Source of the DNA: Symsagittifera roscoffensis | Lineage: Eukaryota; Xenacoelomorpha; Acoela; Convolutidae | NCBI RefSeq assembly: GCF_963678635.1 | Contig: NC_087068.1 | Span: 22,535,029 to 22,599,028, forward strand | DNA: 64,000 nt | Direction: 5' to 3' | Part shown: positions 52,801-57,491 of the stretch, one piece after another | How the letters are laid out: every line of letters starts with the position of its first letter | How positions within the stretch are numbered: position 1 is the stretch's first letter | Notes under the pieces: model-generated | What the model was told of the DNA's origin: nothing | What the model saw: only the letters and a program-made list of their open reading frames with translations | Database searches by the model: none | Program-made: the position numbers and the translations under genes

Positions 52801-53525
52801 CCCGAGTACAAATATTCCGTTACTTTCGTTACGAAAGTCGGAACAAAAAAATTCCTCAATCCAACAAGAGAAATAAATAATTAATCACCCTGGAACAAAT
52901 CTTATGGAATAAATAAACTACTCTGGAAAAAGAAAACTAGCATGAGAATCGGTGAAACTGGGTTAAAGTTTCTAAGCAATTGTTTGAAACCTGCAAGCGC
53001 TTGTATCTCGTTTTCAGTTGCCGTAAAGACCCCCACACTTTGCAATCACTTATGAAGTTACACAATGAACAACACGTGCATTTGGGCAGCCACTTCCTGG
53101 AAGAGTGGAATCACTACTTGAGTATAGGACTCCCGGGTCATAATATGGACATAGTGGCCTCCGGAGGAGAAGGAGGGGCGAAGGCAGGGAAGCAGAAACG
53201 CAGTTCGTGTCGAGGCAGGAACCGGATAGTGATTGCGGCTAATAAGTATATGAAGAGTATCGCAAACATCAATCTAGGTGGGTGCAAACGTCGATTGGCT
53301 AGTTGAAGAAATTCCCTAGTCATTATTGGGAGAAGGGCGGACGGTAAGTGACATGAGTGGGGGAGGGGAGAAGTTGATGCGAAAGATTGATTCTAAACTG
53401 GAGCAAAGTTTTTTTTGTCAGCTTCTACTGAAACTTGCTTCTTTTTAGATGCAACAGAGGAGGAAGTGATGGATAAACTGAGAAATGGATCTATTCCTGT
53501 CACCAGTTTTGCAGCCGACGAATAA
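12560..53525 (+). CDS. ANKAR: ANKAR-like ankyrin and armadillo repeat protein, 14 exons
   Basis: Exons: 12560-12579, 13026-13191, 15548-15712, 16111-16562, 16880-17121, 21147-21403, 21676-21849, 22649-22815, 22976-23058, 25512-25771, 26046-26196, 51661-51817, 53018-53277, 53449-53525. All 13 junctions keep one frame: 2631 bp, 876 aa. Residues about 30-150 hold ankyrin motifs (PFHYACLQGD, GYSPLMCAVYGG). About 150-765 are helical armadillo-type repeats. The basic tail follows CRKDPHTLQSL. The order ankyrin, armadillo, CRK-P tail matches my knowledge of ANKAR, a scaffold-type protein of poorly known function. Vertebrate ANKAR is longer at the N-terminus, so upstream exons may be missing; exon 1 is the weakest. 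Exons 3 and 7 use weak donors (GTCAGA, GTCGCT). Intron 11 is GC-AG and 25.5 kb. Family call is moderate, exon chain strong. Confidence 0.8.
13026..13191 (+). CDS. ANKAR-like exon 2
   Basis: 166 bp. A Gly/Ser-rich linker, then an ankyrin start (DKQGCVPFHYACLQ). Acceptor TTTATTTAG, donor CAG|GTAACA. Much more GC-rich than its surroundings. Confidence 0.8.
13448..13807 (+). mobile_element. R3 MITE copy with decayed target duplication
   Basis: Ends CCGGCGCGGATCTAGG and CCTAAAACCGCTCCTG. Flanks ACCACGAT (13440-13447) and ACTAAGAT (13808-13815) agree at six of eight positions. Interior as in 6248-6699. Lies in ANKAR-like intron 2. Confidence 0.75.
13945..14205 (+). repeat. Truncated R3 copy
   Basis: Starts AAGGGCGGATTTTC and carries R3 interior (AAGTCGACCAAATTGA, TTTTCTGCGCCACAGG, ATATTGGCGCC), but the right terminus is lost. 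Confidence 0.65.
14740..15136 (+). repeat. R1-family repeat lacking the head
   Basis: Interior R1 blocks (CTCCGCTTACGCGTTAATAGC, TTGGCCAAACTAGCAA, TTAAAAGGTCGAAATTTGTC) and the terminal GTCGGAACA at 15128-15136. The 5' hairpin region is missing. Confidence 0.75.
15548..15712 (+). CDS. ANKAR-like exon 3
   Basis: 55 codons, phase 0. Continues the ankyrin region (GDVKKMRRF, GYSPLMCAVYGGSLDATHFL). Acceptor TTTGCAG is good; donor AAG|GTCAGA is weak. Confidence 0.78.
16111..16562 (+). CDS. ANKAR-like exon 4
   Basis: 452 bp, the longest exon, ending phase 2 (CTC AG|GTAAAA). Encodes the last ankyrin helix and armadillo-type helices (LQTISKLCKFLQSPDDNLVM, DCGLVKIFLKTV). Confidence 0.85.
16764..16820. 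repeat. (AT)n microsatellite in ANKAR-like intron 4
   Basis: About 28 AT units, 59 bp upstream of exon 5, with a shorter AT run at about 16863-16872. Confidence 0.95.
16880..17121 (+). CDS. ANKAR-like exon 5
   Basis: 242 bp; its first base completes a Ser codon. Encodes KPEKFVQNQAHIFVLQLCVK and following armadillo helices. Donor ATG G|GTAAGC. Confidence 0.83.
17992..18467 (+). repeat. R1-family repeat, diverged full copy
   Basis: Begins ACTGCTCGTA with a decayed head (GGGTGAAGCCC) and ends AAAGTCGGAACA. 476 bp, interior more diverged than the copy at 55881. Confidence 0.7.
19155..19919 (+). repeat. R2-family repeat
   Basis: Head hairpin CGGTTACCG, then TGTTCCGACC at 19190-19199. The far end is GGTCGGAACA at 19910-19919, an exact 10-bp inverted match. 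Interior blocks TGATTATTTGTGGTACCT and TTTGCGTGGAAAA recur at 28380-28435. Confidence 0.75.
20698..20727. repeat. C-run joined to A-run
   Basis: Eighteen C followed directly by twelve A. Confidence 0.9.
21147..21403 (+). CDS. ANKAR-like exon 6
   Basis: 257 bp. Encodes an armadillo-like unit (TRLGITEALITIIG, QESCTETLRIIVENNRACQD, ELGALTILGDILK). Acceptor CGTTTTAG, donor CAG|GTAAAA. Confidence 0.86.
21676..21849 (+). CDS. ANKAR-like exon 7
   Basis: 58 codons, phase 0. Encodes ATCVNTMWSLVRGD and LSIIALEALEILASGPNAK. Donor AAG|GTCGCT is weak; a slightly longer exon is possible, but this end matches the phase of exon 8. Confidence 0.78.
22649..22815 (+). CDS. ANKAR-like exon 8
   Basis: 167 bp. 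Encodes EEIGNGIVLLVSICNNKNSS and SLRLLRRISIRP. Acceptor ATCATAG, donor CG|GTAAGT. Confidence 0.85.
22976..23058 (+). CDS. ANKAR-like exon 9
   Basis: 83 bp. Encodes LMTIVNEHSDQEVAIEAAIT. Acceptor CTTTTTAG, donor TTG|GTGAGT. Confidence 0.85.
23213..25325. repeat. GTCGA-rich minisatellite blocks between inverted ends, ANKAR-like intron 9
   Basis: Blocks at about 23290-23640, 23980-24215 and 24990-25290 are irregular arrays of units built on GTCGAAACATA, GGTCGAGAAAGTC and CCCGATTTTGG. The region opens with CCCGGGTCGAGGTGCTCGA and closes with the near reverse complement TCGAGCTCCTCGACCCGAG. It could be a 2.1-kb non-autonomous element or converging satellite arrays. Confidence 0.65.
25512..25771 (+). 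CDS. ANKAR-like exon 10
   Basis: 260 bp. Encodes PRVGEAIAALYFHKWNQITE and ending TSIIVAFQ. Acceptor ATTCTTAG, donor CAG|GTTAGA. Confidence 0.83.
26046..26196 (+). CDS. ANKAR-like exon 11, apparently with a GC donor
   Basis: 151 bp, phase 0 to phase 1. Encodes SAAQGAAKGIRQLVRSLRTQ and HTCEMIAALTKK. The exon ends AAAG|GCAAGT, the usual form of GC-AG introns. Joined to exon 12 it reads ALTKKGHPGVVDGLVSVG without a break. Confidence 0.8.
26580..27430 (+). pseudogene. Relic of a non-LTR (LINE) reverse transcriptase
   Basis: Broken frames around 26770-27200 read as the RT domain of a LINE: KQYKDAKLGNS, then FRFGVSQGLTLGPRLFLVF (the GxPQGSxLGPxLF block), then LNDQPVERKNFFPYLRYHTD and KQLNFDEQVNF (the block with YLG in active elements). 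The catalytic YADD block is not readable and stops interrupt every frame. Jockey/CR1-like affinity is a guess from these blocks. Lies in ANKAR-like intron 11, same strand. Confidence 0.75.
27941..28499 (+). repeat. R2-family repeat
   Basis: Head AACAAGGATAGCAGGTTGCT with hairpin AGCA-GGT-TGCT, then TGTTCCGGCC (27979-27988). Ends GGTCGGAACA (28490-28499). The two differ from perfect inversion at one base. Confidence 0.75.
28500..29642. other. Intronic AT-rich stretch, nothing recognised
   Basis: Only a small duplication (ACTG.CAGGTCCATC near 28760 and 28785) was noticed. Confidence 0.5.
29643..30058 (-). mobile_element. R3 MITE, hAT-like, exact 8-bp target duplication
   Basis: 416 bp, inverted relative to 6248-6699. 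Termini CAGTAGCGGATCTAGG and CCTAGATCCGCGCCTG. Flanked by GGTGGCAA at 29635-29642 and 30059-30066. G- and C-runs lie just inside the two ends. Confidence 0.92.
30177..30360 (+). repeat. R4-family element, diverged copy
   Basis: Starts GGCTCATTTTCTTTTTCCCC and follows the R4 core (ATTTTATGGTGTAACG, TATGAAGACTAAACATG, AACAATCGGACAATG). The right terminus is decayed. Confidence 0.65.
30425..31270 (-). CDS. Secreted chymotrypsin-fold serine protease (S1A), intronless
   Basis: Single open frame of 281 aa. A signal peptide covers about residues 1-24 and a short propeptide ends near VING (37-40). Catalytic His82 (TASHC), Asp133 (NDVALLKL) and Ser228 (GCYGDSGGPL) are all present, with the usual CGGTLIDPRWVLTASHC disulphide. 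The residue six before the catalytic Ser (chymotrypsin 189) is Ser222, so a chymotrypsin-like pocket is inferred instead of a trypsin-like Asp. Two oddities: the residue before VING is Ser, with Arg one further back (QRSVING), where R|IVGG is usual, and the GWG motif reads GMG. The gene lies antisense inside ANKAR-like intron 11. The lack of introns could mean a retrocopy, but all key residues are intact. Confidence 0.92.
   Translation of the reverse strand: MLKKTFSSICFVVILIHYFLPSFAQEKSSFMQNQRSVINGYDAPPRLFYVQLKMRMIINGQNRTSMCGGTLIDPRWVLTASHCLIDPEIFAVWVQIGDFADYKSTKVSLLGQIFLHEGFQDTEYEENGTIINDVALLKLERRAPRNSEVLPLCTKDYTQSRSPLKLAGMGRIYQGSRTAKPNPRDLELQEVELTETTDCPKLWESHAPVAEMEVCMLGNNKSGCYGDSGGPLFPVDKDDKAMCLYGTVSYGSKFCTGGVSIFMRVPYFLEWIENTIRLNSL
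31298..31310 (-). promoter_or_regulatory. TATA-like box of the serine protease gene
   Basis: Minus strand reads ATTTTATAAGTAAAG about 35 bp upstream of the ATG. A TATA this near implies a very short 5' UTR. No clear AATAAA was seen downstream of the stop. Confidence 0.4.
31521..31722 (+). mobile_element. R4 MITE with exact 8-bp target duplication
   Basis: 202 bp. Terminal inverted repeats GGCTCTTTTTCCTTTTCCCC and its reverse complement at the right end. Flanked by GCCCAAAT on both sides (31513-31520, 31723-31730). No coding capacity. This copy defines the R4 family. Confidence 0.92.
31763..32222. repeat. Cluster of R4 copies
   Basis: A lone R4 left end at about 31768-31795; a full copy 31809-32026 with a poly-C and a poly-G run next to its ends and diverged flanks (CTTAAATT / TTGAAAAT); an inverted partial at about 32080-32158; a right-half fragment at about 32165-32222. 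Confidence 0.7.
32229..32529. repeat. Inverted-repeat element built from CGACAACTCGCAA motifs
   Basis: The left arm carries CGACAACTCGCAA three times plus one variant. The right arm carries the complement TTGCGAGTTGTCG and variants four times, ending TTGTCGCATTACGGGG. The centre holds GTCGCCGCTTCGCGGCGAT, a strong hairpin. A terminal fragment also occurs at 4010. Flanks GCAATGGGA / GCATGGGA are similar but not an exact duplication. Confidence 0.75.
32540..32864. repeat. Further diverged R4-like fragments
   Basis: Pieces such as AAGAAAAAGAGC (about 32560), CGAACGAGGGACTTCACAAG (about 32762) and GTAATTATCGGATAA match R4 blocks. Boundaries cannot be set. Confidence 0.5.
32865..33267 (-). repeat. 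BEL/Pao 3' LTR
   Basis: Partner of 40357-40760. On the minus strand it opens TGTTATATTATG and closes CTTATTGTCA. Confidence 0.85.
33183..33857 (-). pseudogene. BEL/Pao integrase, 3' part missing
   Basis: Two open segments in one minus-strand frame (33669-33857, 33183-33650). The first has FSPFIGPGGLVRSTGRIRYL and KHPII, the second CVLCRKRKAKVITPMMADLP and GVDYFRPF, both typical of Pao integrases. It reaches the second catalytic Asp (WSDN) and then runs into the LTR, so the catalytic Glu and C-terminal domain are gone. Confidence 0.8.
34071..34463 (-). pseudogene. BEL/Pao RNase H segment
   Basis: SILELESQAAFLASRLR, MWTDSTTALQCLNS, FVANRVSEILEST and HVSSGDNPEDTGTRG are BEL/Pao RNase H blocks. 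Same frame as the integrase pieces, separated by stops. Confidence 0.82.
34695..34946 (-). pseudogene. BEL/Pao RT thumb/connection segment
   Basis: VLGLKWDNDNDTL and SLVFNLNGLVAPYTARVRLL followed by LLKDIWR..D.QWDEP correspond to the block between RT and RNase H. Confidence 0.78.
34985..35470 (-). pseudogene. BEL/Pao reverse transcriptase
   Basis: 161 codons with RRVLNGASKFHDVSLNQSLL, VSADIEGIFLHIGV, HIFGARDSPTCANFALR and FYMDDFLGS. Both aspartates of the YMDD box survive. One frame off from the downstream pol segments, so a frameshift separates them. Confidence 0.85.
36180..36420 (-). pseudogene. BEL/Pao zinc-knuckle region
   Basis: Read on the minus strand, a broken frame gives CLVCDGKHDIWSCSVYK then a stop, followed by AKFAAEQKCLF and a shifted Cys-rich run, the pattern that follows gag in BEL/Pao elements. 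Confidence 0.65.
36657..38259 (-). pseudogene. BEL/Pao gag, fragmented
   Basis: Minus-strand segments 37978-38259 (possible gag start MAADPPSLT..., then a charged coiled-coil-like stretch), 37514-37747 (KKLLELEELAEQNRGRNKS), 37090-37395 and 36657-36863 (KAHLDKLNCFPPL, ISNLVGVFKSL, DLDGVALLNKL). The last resembles the DUF1759-type gag core. Frames differ between pieces. Confidence 0.65.
38260..40356. other. Long BEL/Pao leader with internal repeats
   Basis: 2.1 kb between the 5' LTR and the likely gag ATG, long for such elements. A block near CAGACAACCCCT...CTGAGGTAAGAA occurs at about 38287 and 39485, with a partial at about 39318. On the minus strand each reads as a splice-acceptor-like CTTACCTCAG. 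A plus-strand open frame (39928-40239) is listed separately. Confidence 0.45.
39928..40239 (+). CDS. Unidentified 103-codon open frame antisense to the BEL/Pao leader
   Basis: Not recognised. It is richer in GC than its surroundings and its protein (KMCVDIEEKSCEYSRAQTSS, ATLLDRREADELNLIMDTEV) is not low-complexity, which is why it is listed. No signal peptide, splice support or family match. It could be a captured host fragment, an antisense frame of the element, or chance. Confidence 0.2.
   Translation: MLRALSEFTHCFPENYFSLKMCVDIEEKSCEYSRAQTSSRVATLLDRREADELNLIMDTEVLIEKTESNHVPPVLTAKMISSNMNYTVFCAFVKHKESDFFKK
40357..40760 (-). repeat. BEL/Pao 5' LTR
   Basis: Partner of 32865-33267. Minus strand opens TGTTTTTATAACG. 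Confidence 0.85.
40761..40830 (+). repeat. Possible tRNA-derived fragment beside the BEL/Pao element
   Basis: GGTTCAGGCC resembles a pol III B box, and the segment starts and ends with partly complementary CAGA / TCTG. No clear A box. Confidence 0.3.
40933..41359 (-). mobile_element. R3 MITE with exact 8-bp target duplication
   Basis: 427 bp, flanked by ATCTTGAA at 40925-40932 and 41360-41367. Right end CTTAGATCCACCCTTG; left end diverged (GGCAGGATTTAGG). Interior blocks GCGCGCGCCAAAAATG and TTTGCCTGCGGCGCAG match other R3 copies. Confidence 0.88.
41774..42025 (+). repeat. Gypsy 5' LTR
   Basis: Contains an internal duplication of about 47 bp (two blocks ending GTGCTATCAATTCTTC) and an AATAAA at about 41930. 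Confidence 0.93.
42025..42884 (+). pseudogene. Gypsy gag
   Basis: The ATG at 42025 uses the last base of the LTR. The frame hits TAG at 42145, continues to 42417, then shifts to the frame open at 42354-42884. That part includes KFHAELSALAGRCDFANAAE and an RG-rich segment (GRGRAGRGG). A first CCHC knuckle lies at the end but its second Cys is Arg, the His position is Asn, and the last Cys position is a TGA stop (42882-42884). Confidence 0.82.
42885..43427 (+). pseudogene. Gypsy second zinc knuckle and aspartic protease
   Basis: Directly after the TGA, in the same frame, is an intact CCHC knuckle (CNSCRKLGHFERTC). The protease follows with LWIDSGSPVTIF (catalytic DSG) and INILGKVTVMM. A TGA at 43425 interrupts it before GRDLMGTLGL. 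Confidence 0.85.
43458..44219 (+). pseudogene. Gypsy reverse transcriptase with altered active site
   Basis: Blocks SPIVITVKKDGSIKLALESR, TLDFTYAYGQVAL and FYGLTSMPAEFQKVIDDLL are clear. The catalytic box reads FIDGILIAS: the second Asp of the usual x-x-D-D is Gly, so polymerase activity should be lost. The frame ends at 44219 and the product continues one frame over. Confidence 0.9.
44216..45175 (+). pseudogene. Gypsy RT end and RNase H
   Basis: CEWLGFRIGESGITP, LMGSLHSLHKFLPKLAELSA, then RNase H with ICDASHDGLGAVLEQ and STNELELLAVVWATENF. A TAG at 44756 splits it; the same frame resumes with VISDHKALLTLL and VEHRQGSKMGMADYLSRYP. Confidence 0.88.
45215..47644 (+). pseudogene. Gypsy integrase, 809-codon open frame
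   Basis: The only long intact frame of the element. Residues about 30-115 hold degenerate repeats (SEKPLTLKIYSS / SEKPVTLKKYSS). Near 295-345 is the HHCC domain (LHYNHHG ... CKSC). The catalytic core has QLDFWGPV, HMDQATGFFS and MVERTIG with D-35-E spacing, all three acidic residues present. The last 200 residues are charged and disordered and end with RKSTRQRRGVG after an acidic DDDDYDSE run. A G-run at 47602 lies near the stop. Catalytically intact by sequence, though the element as a whole is dead. Confidence 0.9.
47815..48067 (+). repeat. Gypsy 3' LTR
   Basis: Matches the 5' LTR including the internal 47-bp duplication and the AATAAA. The bases just before it (TGGTTGCCCGAA) are not a typical polypurine tract. 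Confidence 0.93.
48072..49679. other. Intronic stretch between Gypsy elements
   Basis: AT-rich, with no gene seen apart from the R1 fragment at 48727. Confidence 0.5.
48727..48899 (+). repeat. R1-family repeat with internal deletion
   Basis: Head AGCTCGTGTATCAGGG...TTCCGACTGCC joins directly to the R1 3' third (GTCAAAAAGGCTAG, AAGTCAAAATATGTCTG) and ends TTTGGAACA. Confidence 0.65.
49680..51515 (+). pseudogene. Second, older Gypsy-type retroelement relic
   Basis: Short open pieces on the plus strand read as a different LTR element: the protease end (KILGNDILPHIGAEV, about 49820-49870), RNase H (YSTNGLELVSVVWAVKH, about 50405-50455, then ISSFLRNHGNKTYHSHLI), and the integrase zinc region (FFHKTYPGQFEMKF ... 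NCSDYIKAAGN, about 51340-51470, with the second Cys replaced by Tyr). Many stops and no LTRs found. A 50609-50869 frame between the RNase H and integrase pieces is unidentified. Confidence 0.7.
51661..51817 (+). CDS. ANKAR-like exon 12
   Basis: 157 bp, acceptor TTTTTTCCAG; its first two bases complete Gly with exon 11. Encodes HPGVVDGLVSVGTVQLLVNL, a strong armadillo helix, and ANLTLNYTAERHIL. Donor AT|GTGATT. Confidence 0.85.
51980..52845 (+). repeat. R1-family repeat, best-preserved ends, with an internal insertion
   Basis: Head ACTGCTCGTATCAGGGCGAA, hairpin CAGGGC-GAA-GCCCTG, TGTTCCGACT at 52008-52017. The 3' hairpin CTTTCG-TTA-CGAAAG leads into AGTCGGAACA at 52836-52845, an exact inverted match. 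About 400 bp at 52205-52605 is not R1: a G-run and a tandem repeat based on TTATAATGGATTA / TAATCCATTTTTAATGGATT. Confidence 0.85.
53018..53277 (+). CDS. ANKAR-like exon 13
   Basis: 260 bp. Encodes CRKDPHTLQSLMKL, FLEEWNHYLSIGLPG and a Gly/Lys/Arg-rich tail. Acceptor CGTTTTCAG, donor CTAG|GTGGGT. Confidence 0.85.
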
Positions 53526-53530
53526 AAACT
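53449..53530 (+). CDS. ANKAR-like terminal exon 14
   Basis: Coding part 53449-53525: the last 24 residues (ATEEEVMDKLRNG...) and TAA. The stop lies inside an AATAAA hexamer (53521-53526), the nearest possible poly(A) signal, so the 3' UTR may be very short. Acceptor CTTTTTAG. Confidence 0.8.
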
Positions 53531-53622
53531 TCACAATGAAAATCACTTAATTGTTTTCTTCAAAAAAACTAATTTATATCATTCTGAGAATAACGAACAA
53601 TTCCACGTGACTTACACTGAGT

Positions 53623-53670
53623 ATACCGATTTTGTTGCCAACACAGATACCGATTTTGTTGCCAACACAG
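53623..53670. repeat. 24-bp tandem duplication
   Basis: ATACCGATTTTGTTGCCAAC plus ACAG, exactly twice in a row. Confidence 0.92.
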
Positions 53671-54149
53671 GAAAAATGAGGGTAATGATGGGACTGGTTG
53701 GGGTGTTTTGTGTTGAAAGAAACGGAACTGCACAACCCGTTACATTATAGCTGCTCCCATTACATAGCTGCTCCCGTTACATTATACAACTTAATCATGT
53801 TATATGTTTCAGAGTCAAAATTCAAGGTCAAAGAACATTGAATGCCATTTAGCGACGAGAGTAATTTTTTCTTTTCAATCGCAACTTTTAATTCTTCCCT
53901 AGGCAAAAACAGTCAGTGAATTTAACTCAAAATTTTTTGTACAATCGTTTCCGTAGCTAATATTAGAACGCAAAATATATATATATATATGAAAAAATTT
54001 AAAAAGAAATTATAAAAATACGAAAAATTTTAACCTTCGTAAACTTGTCAAGCTGTTATCTCGAATTTTTTGACCAACCCCCCCCCCCCTCCTCTCACTA
54101 AGAAACCTGCCATAGAATCCCCACCCCCCTCATTGTACTGTTTTTGTTC

Positions 54150-54350
54150 TGCTATCTTTCTGATCAGAATAAAATCAGAAGTTATGTTTTGATAATCCTC
54201 TGATCAGAATAAAATCAGAGGCTTTGTTCCGATTCTTCTCTGATCATAATGAAATCATAAAATTTGCTCTGTTATTTCTATGACAAGAAAAAAAGTCAGA
54301 GATGTTTTTCTGTTATTTCTATGATCAGAAATCGATTCAGAAAAAAATCA
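54150..54350. repeat. Tandem repeat, about 55-bp period
   Basis: Four diverged units centred on CTGATCAGAATAAAATCAGA followed by TTTGTTCTGTTATTTCT-like sequence. Confidence 0.75.
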
Positions 54351-54889
54351 GAACAGCAATATTTTTTGTATGAAAAAAAATCTCAAAATACAAAATTACG
54401 CGCCTAGGCACAAGCGTAAGCTCAATAAAATTAATTGGTTGGGCTGATTTCAAAAACTTTTTGGTTCTCCTATTGAAGGTTAATCTAAGATTTTCTGAAA
54501 AAAAAATTGAAAAATTCCAAGGAACTCTCCCATTGAAAACTCTATTGTAAAACAAAAAAAGTTAGACTAGTTATGATTAGAACAAACTCAAAAGAAACTA
54601 TAAAATAAAATTGCACAATAAAATTATAAACAATCAATGAAATAGCGCGTAACTAATAATCATCGAAGAAAAAAAATCAGAATGAAAAGTTTCAAAAATT
54701 TGTAATGATTCACAATCTTGAAGCAATTTTGGGCAAATAGATTAGATAATTTAAGCAAAGATCCTATGCAACAATGAAAATAACTAGCAATCATCAGTTT
54801 TTGGTATGAAAAATAAAGCAAACTTTTCAAAATTTTTATGATTGAAGCTTTCAAAAATAAAATAAGATTAAAGTTTTCAAAAAAATATA

Positions 54890-55190
54890 TTTTAGCGAAA
54901 ATTGCCGTATTTCCAGGCAATTTAGTTGCTCAATCCTTTCAATAGCCAACGCTAACACATTTATATTTTTTCACAAAAAACTGTGTTTTTAGGTTGTTTT
55001 CAACTGATTTTTAGGTGTGTGGGGAGGCATTAATTTAAAAAAAAAACGTTTTTTTTTCTTTCATATTTTTACCGAAAACTGCCGTGTTTCCAGGCAAATT
55101 TAGCTGATCAAACCTCTTAACTTATAACGCAAACCAACTTATATATTTGCAGAAAAAAACTGCGTTTTTAGGTTGTTTCTAGCACAATAA
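54890..55190. repeat. Two diverged copies of an approximately 175-bp block
   Basis: Shared segments: CCGTATTTCCAGGCAA / CCGTGTTTCCAGGCAA and CTGTGTTTTTAGGTTGTTT / CTGCGTTTTTAGGTTGTTT. Confidence 0.7.
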
Positions 55191-55880
55191 TTATACTTTA
55201 GGCTATTTTAATGAATTTTTTCTTTTTGTAACGACTCGTAACAAAACTTTGAAATCAAATCGAAATGCCGTAAAAAAAGTTTCCAGTCATGTTTCAGAAT
55301 AAAAACAAATTAAAACAGTGCTGTAACAGGAGTTCAATAGTTTTAGAACAATACTGACAATTTTTTTTTCCTGTTCAATCTCTTGGTCAGGTGAAACTCA
55401 GAGTAAAACACTGATTTTACACTGATATAGGACTGAACTTTGTTTTACAACTGTTGTTTTGCTTGAACAGTACTGATAGCCTCTGTAACTCCAACCCCGG
55501 CACGTAATAATTTTGAAAATTGATTTCGTAAAAAATTTTCATTTCAAACAAAAGCGCAGAATAGACAACTTGAGAAAACTTTTCAAAAGGAATAACTATT
55601 TTATACTGTTAATTAACCAAAATATTCATAGATGCTTTTAAATTAATTTTCTGACAGCTTAGATCAATTTAGTTTGCTAAGTTGAGATATGAAAAATCAG
55701 TATTTTATCCTCCGTAAATCGAATATGGGGGGAGTTGTAAGGTTGATCCACGAGAACTTTCATTAGGGTAGTCTTTTGGGTCATAGAACTTTTCGGCAAG
55801 GTTATAATAATAATATAATAAACATTTTTCAATGTTTACTCTAATAGAATCTTCTATGAAACAAAAACAAGCAAAACAAA

Positions 55881-56407
55881 ACTGCTCGTATCAAGGCGAA
55901 GCCCTGGATGTTCCGAGTGCCTTTTAAGGTTTATGGAGCAGTAATAAAATTAAAAAATTAAATGAAATTTAAAAAAATGAAAAAAAAAATATTCTAAATT
56001 TTTTATGAAACCATCCCCCCACACGCCATATACAGTACAAAAGAAACAAAAGCATCTAATTTGCTCCTTGTTACAAACCAATTATGACAAATAGGCTATT
56101 TTCAACCAATTTGGAAAGATTTCTACGACGGATTAACTCTCCGCTTACGCGTTAATAGCGCGAAATATATCGCGCGTTAATTGTCACAAATTGGCCAAAA
56201 TGGAATCTTTAAACCCCCGTAACTTTACGAAAAATGATGACAGGTGAAATATCTTTTCAAATTTGAGCTCAGGACAACAATACCTTTCGAATGATTTTAA
56301 AAAATTCCGTCAAAAATGGCTAGTTAAAAAGTCGAAATTTGTCTGAAGAAAAAAAAACCCACCCCGAGCCCAAATATTCCATTATTTTCGTATCGAAAGT
56401 CGGAACA
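55881..56407 (+). repeat. R1-family repeat, uninterrupted full copy (527 bp)
   Basis: Head ACTGCTCGTATCAAGGCGAA, then GTTCCGAGTGCC and GGAGCAGT, which pairs with the first seven bases. The interior has CTCCGCTTACGCGTTAATAG and GCGCGAAATATATCGCGC, a palindrome. Ends TTTCGTATCGAAAGTCGGAACA. The left inverted repeat has one mismatch. Confidence 0.85.
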
Positions 56408-56867
56408 CTAATTGACAGACAATAGATTGGGAAGACGCTACTAGACGTGAAGGTCTGTGTTTAAGCGTCTGTTTTCAAGATAAACTATCTCTGTCTTAAA
56501 AATGCTAAGTAGAAATAAATGTATGCAGCTGCTTAGCTTCTTCAGTGATTTTATGTTACTTTCTTTATGCAAACGAGCTTGCGAGCATCAGTTTATACAA
56601 TTAGTCTTATTTTTTATCCAACCTCAGCCGCCCGTTTGGGCGAAAGTGATTCCGTTTTTATGGTGTTTTCCTATTTCTGAGATCCTTCGTTACAATTAAA
56701 ACAAACATGCCTAAAAATTGTTCATTATACGCTCAAAATTATCTAAGTACCCTCCAGAAAAACCATTTTTTAAAATGAAAGTTAAAAGTGGGTGTTAGAA
56801 AAATGAAAAGAAAAAACAGCAATTTCTATTTTTATCCGCCCAGATCAAGGTCAACGTGAACTAAGCT

Positions 56868-56938
56868 TAAGCCTAGAGCCCATTGCTTAGTGGTTAAGAC
56901 GAGTCACTCTTTGAGTTTTAATCGATCCGATTTGCGAC
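56868..56938 (+). repeat. SINE-like head with pol III A box
   Basis: TTAGTGGTTAAGACG is a good A box. About 35 bp on, TTTTAATCGATCC is a decayed B box. Probably a tRNA-derived SINE relic. Confidence 0.45.
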
Positions 56939-57396
56939 AAAATCGAAGAAATATTCAATTCTTTTCAATTTTTTCGATCAATTTTTAATATTTTAAATCA
57001 AAAATTTTTTGATGGGCAAGGCAGCCGGAACATTTGAAAGGGCAGTCGAAGCATTCAACTTTTGCCGATGCGGGCAGTTTTGTTTTGTTTTGAAGTTTGT
57101 TTTCTGGCTTTTTGCAGTTATCCTTTCACGCCGTTTTAAAAATTACTTAAGTCATTTTCGCTCATTTTGGGTAGTTCAGCTTCGGATTTTTGTAGAGAAC
57201 CTAACGATCACTCAATCTGTGCCCATTTTCAAGTGTAACTGTTTAACTTGTCTTCAAAACAACTATTATAGATTTCTGTGAATTTTATATAGGATTTAAA
57301 ATAGATGCAATGCCATATAAATGAAATTTGTAAGTCATCTCGAGAAATGGATAAAGCCCAAAACAGCATGAATTCCAAAACGCCCAAATTCCATGT

Positions 57397-57491
57397 TACG
57401 ATGCGTTGACGCCGACAACAGATGAGTCATCAATGTGACCATCAATACATCCGTTGTTCTTATACATGAGACAATCAATACATCCGTAGTT
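57397..57491 (-). CDS. Possible lectin terminal exon with 11-residue tandem repeat
   Basis: On the minus strand, from AAC at 57491, an open frame reads NYGCIDCLMY then KNNGCIDGHIDDSSVVGVNA and stops (TAA 57397-57399). The repeat is an in-frame 33-bp unit. It is one frame off from exon 4; a GT...AG intron of only 26 bp (57492-57517) would join them. Confidence 0.4.

Larger units (their letters stand above)
53531..57396. other. Intergenic region between the ANKAR-like and lectin genes
   Basis: No gene recognised. It holds two small tandem arrays, a duplicated AT-rich block, one R1 copy and a SINE-like head (separate entries). The genes on either side converge. Confidence 0.55.

Noticed and set aside
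57009-57281. 90-codon plus-strand frame
   Set aside because: Aromatic-rich AT-driven translation, no recognisable domain, next to a SINE-like head.
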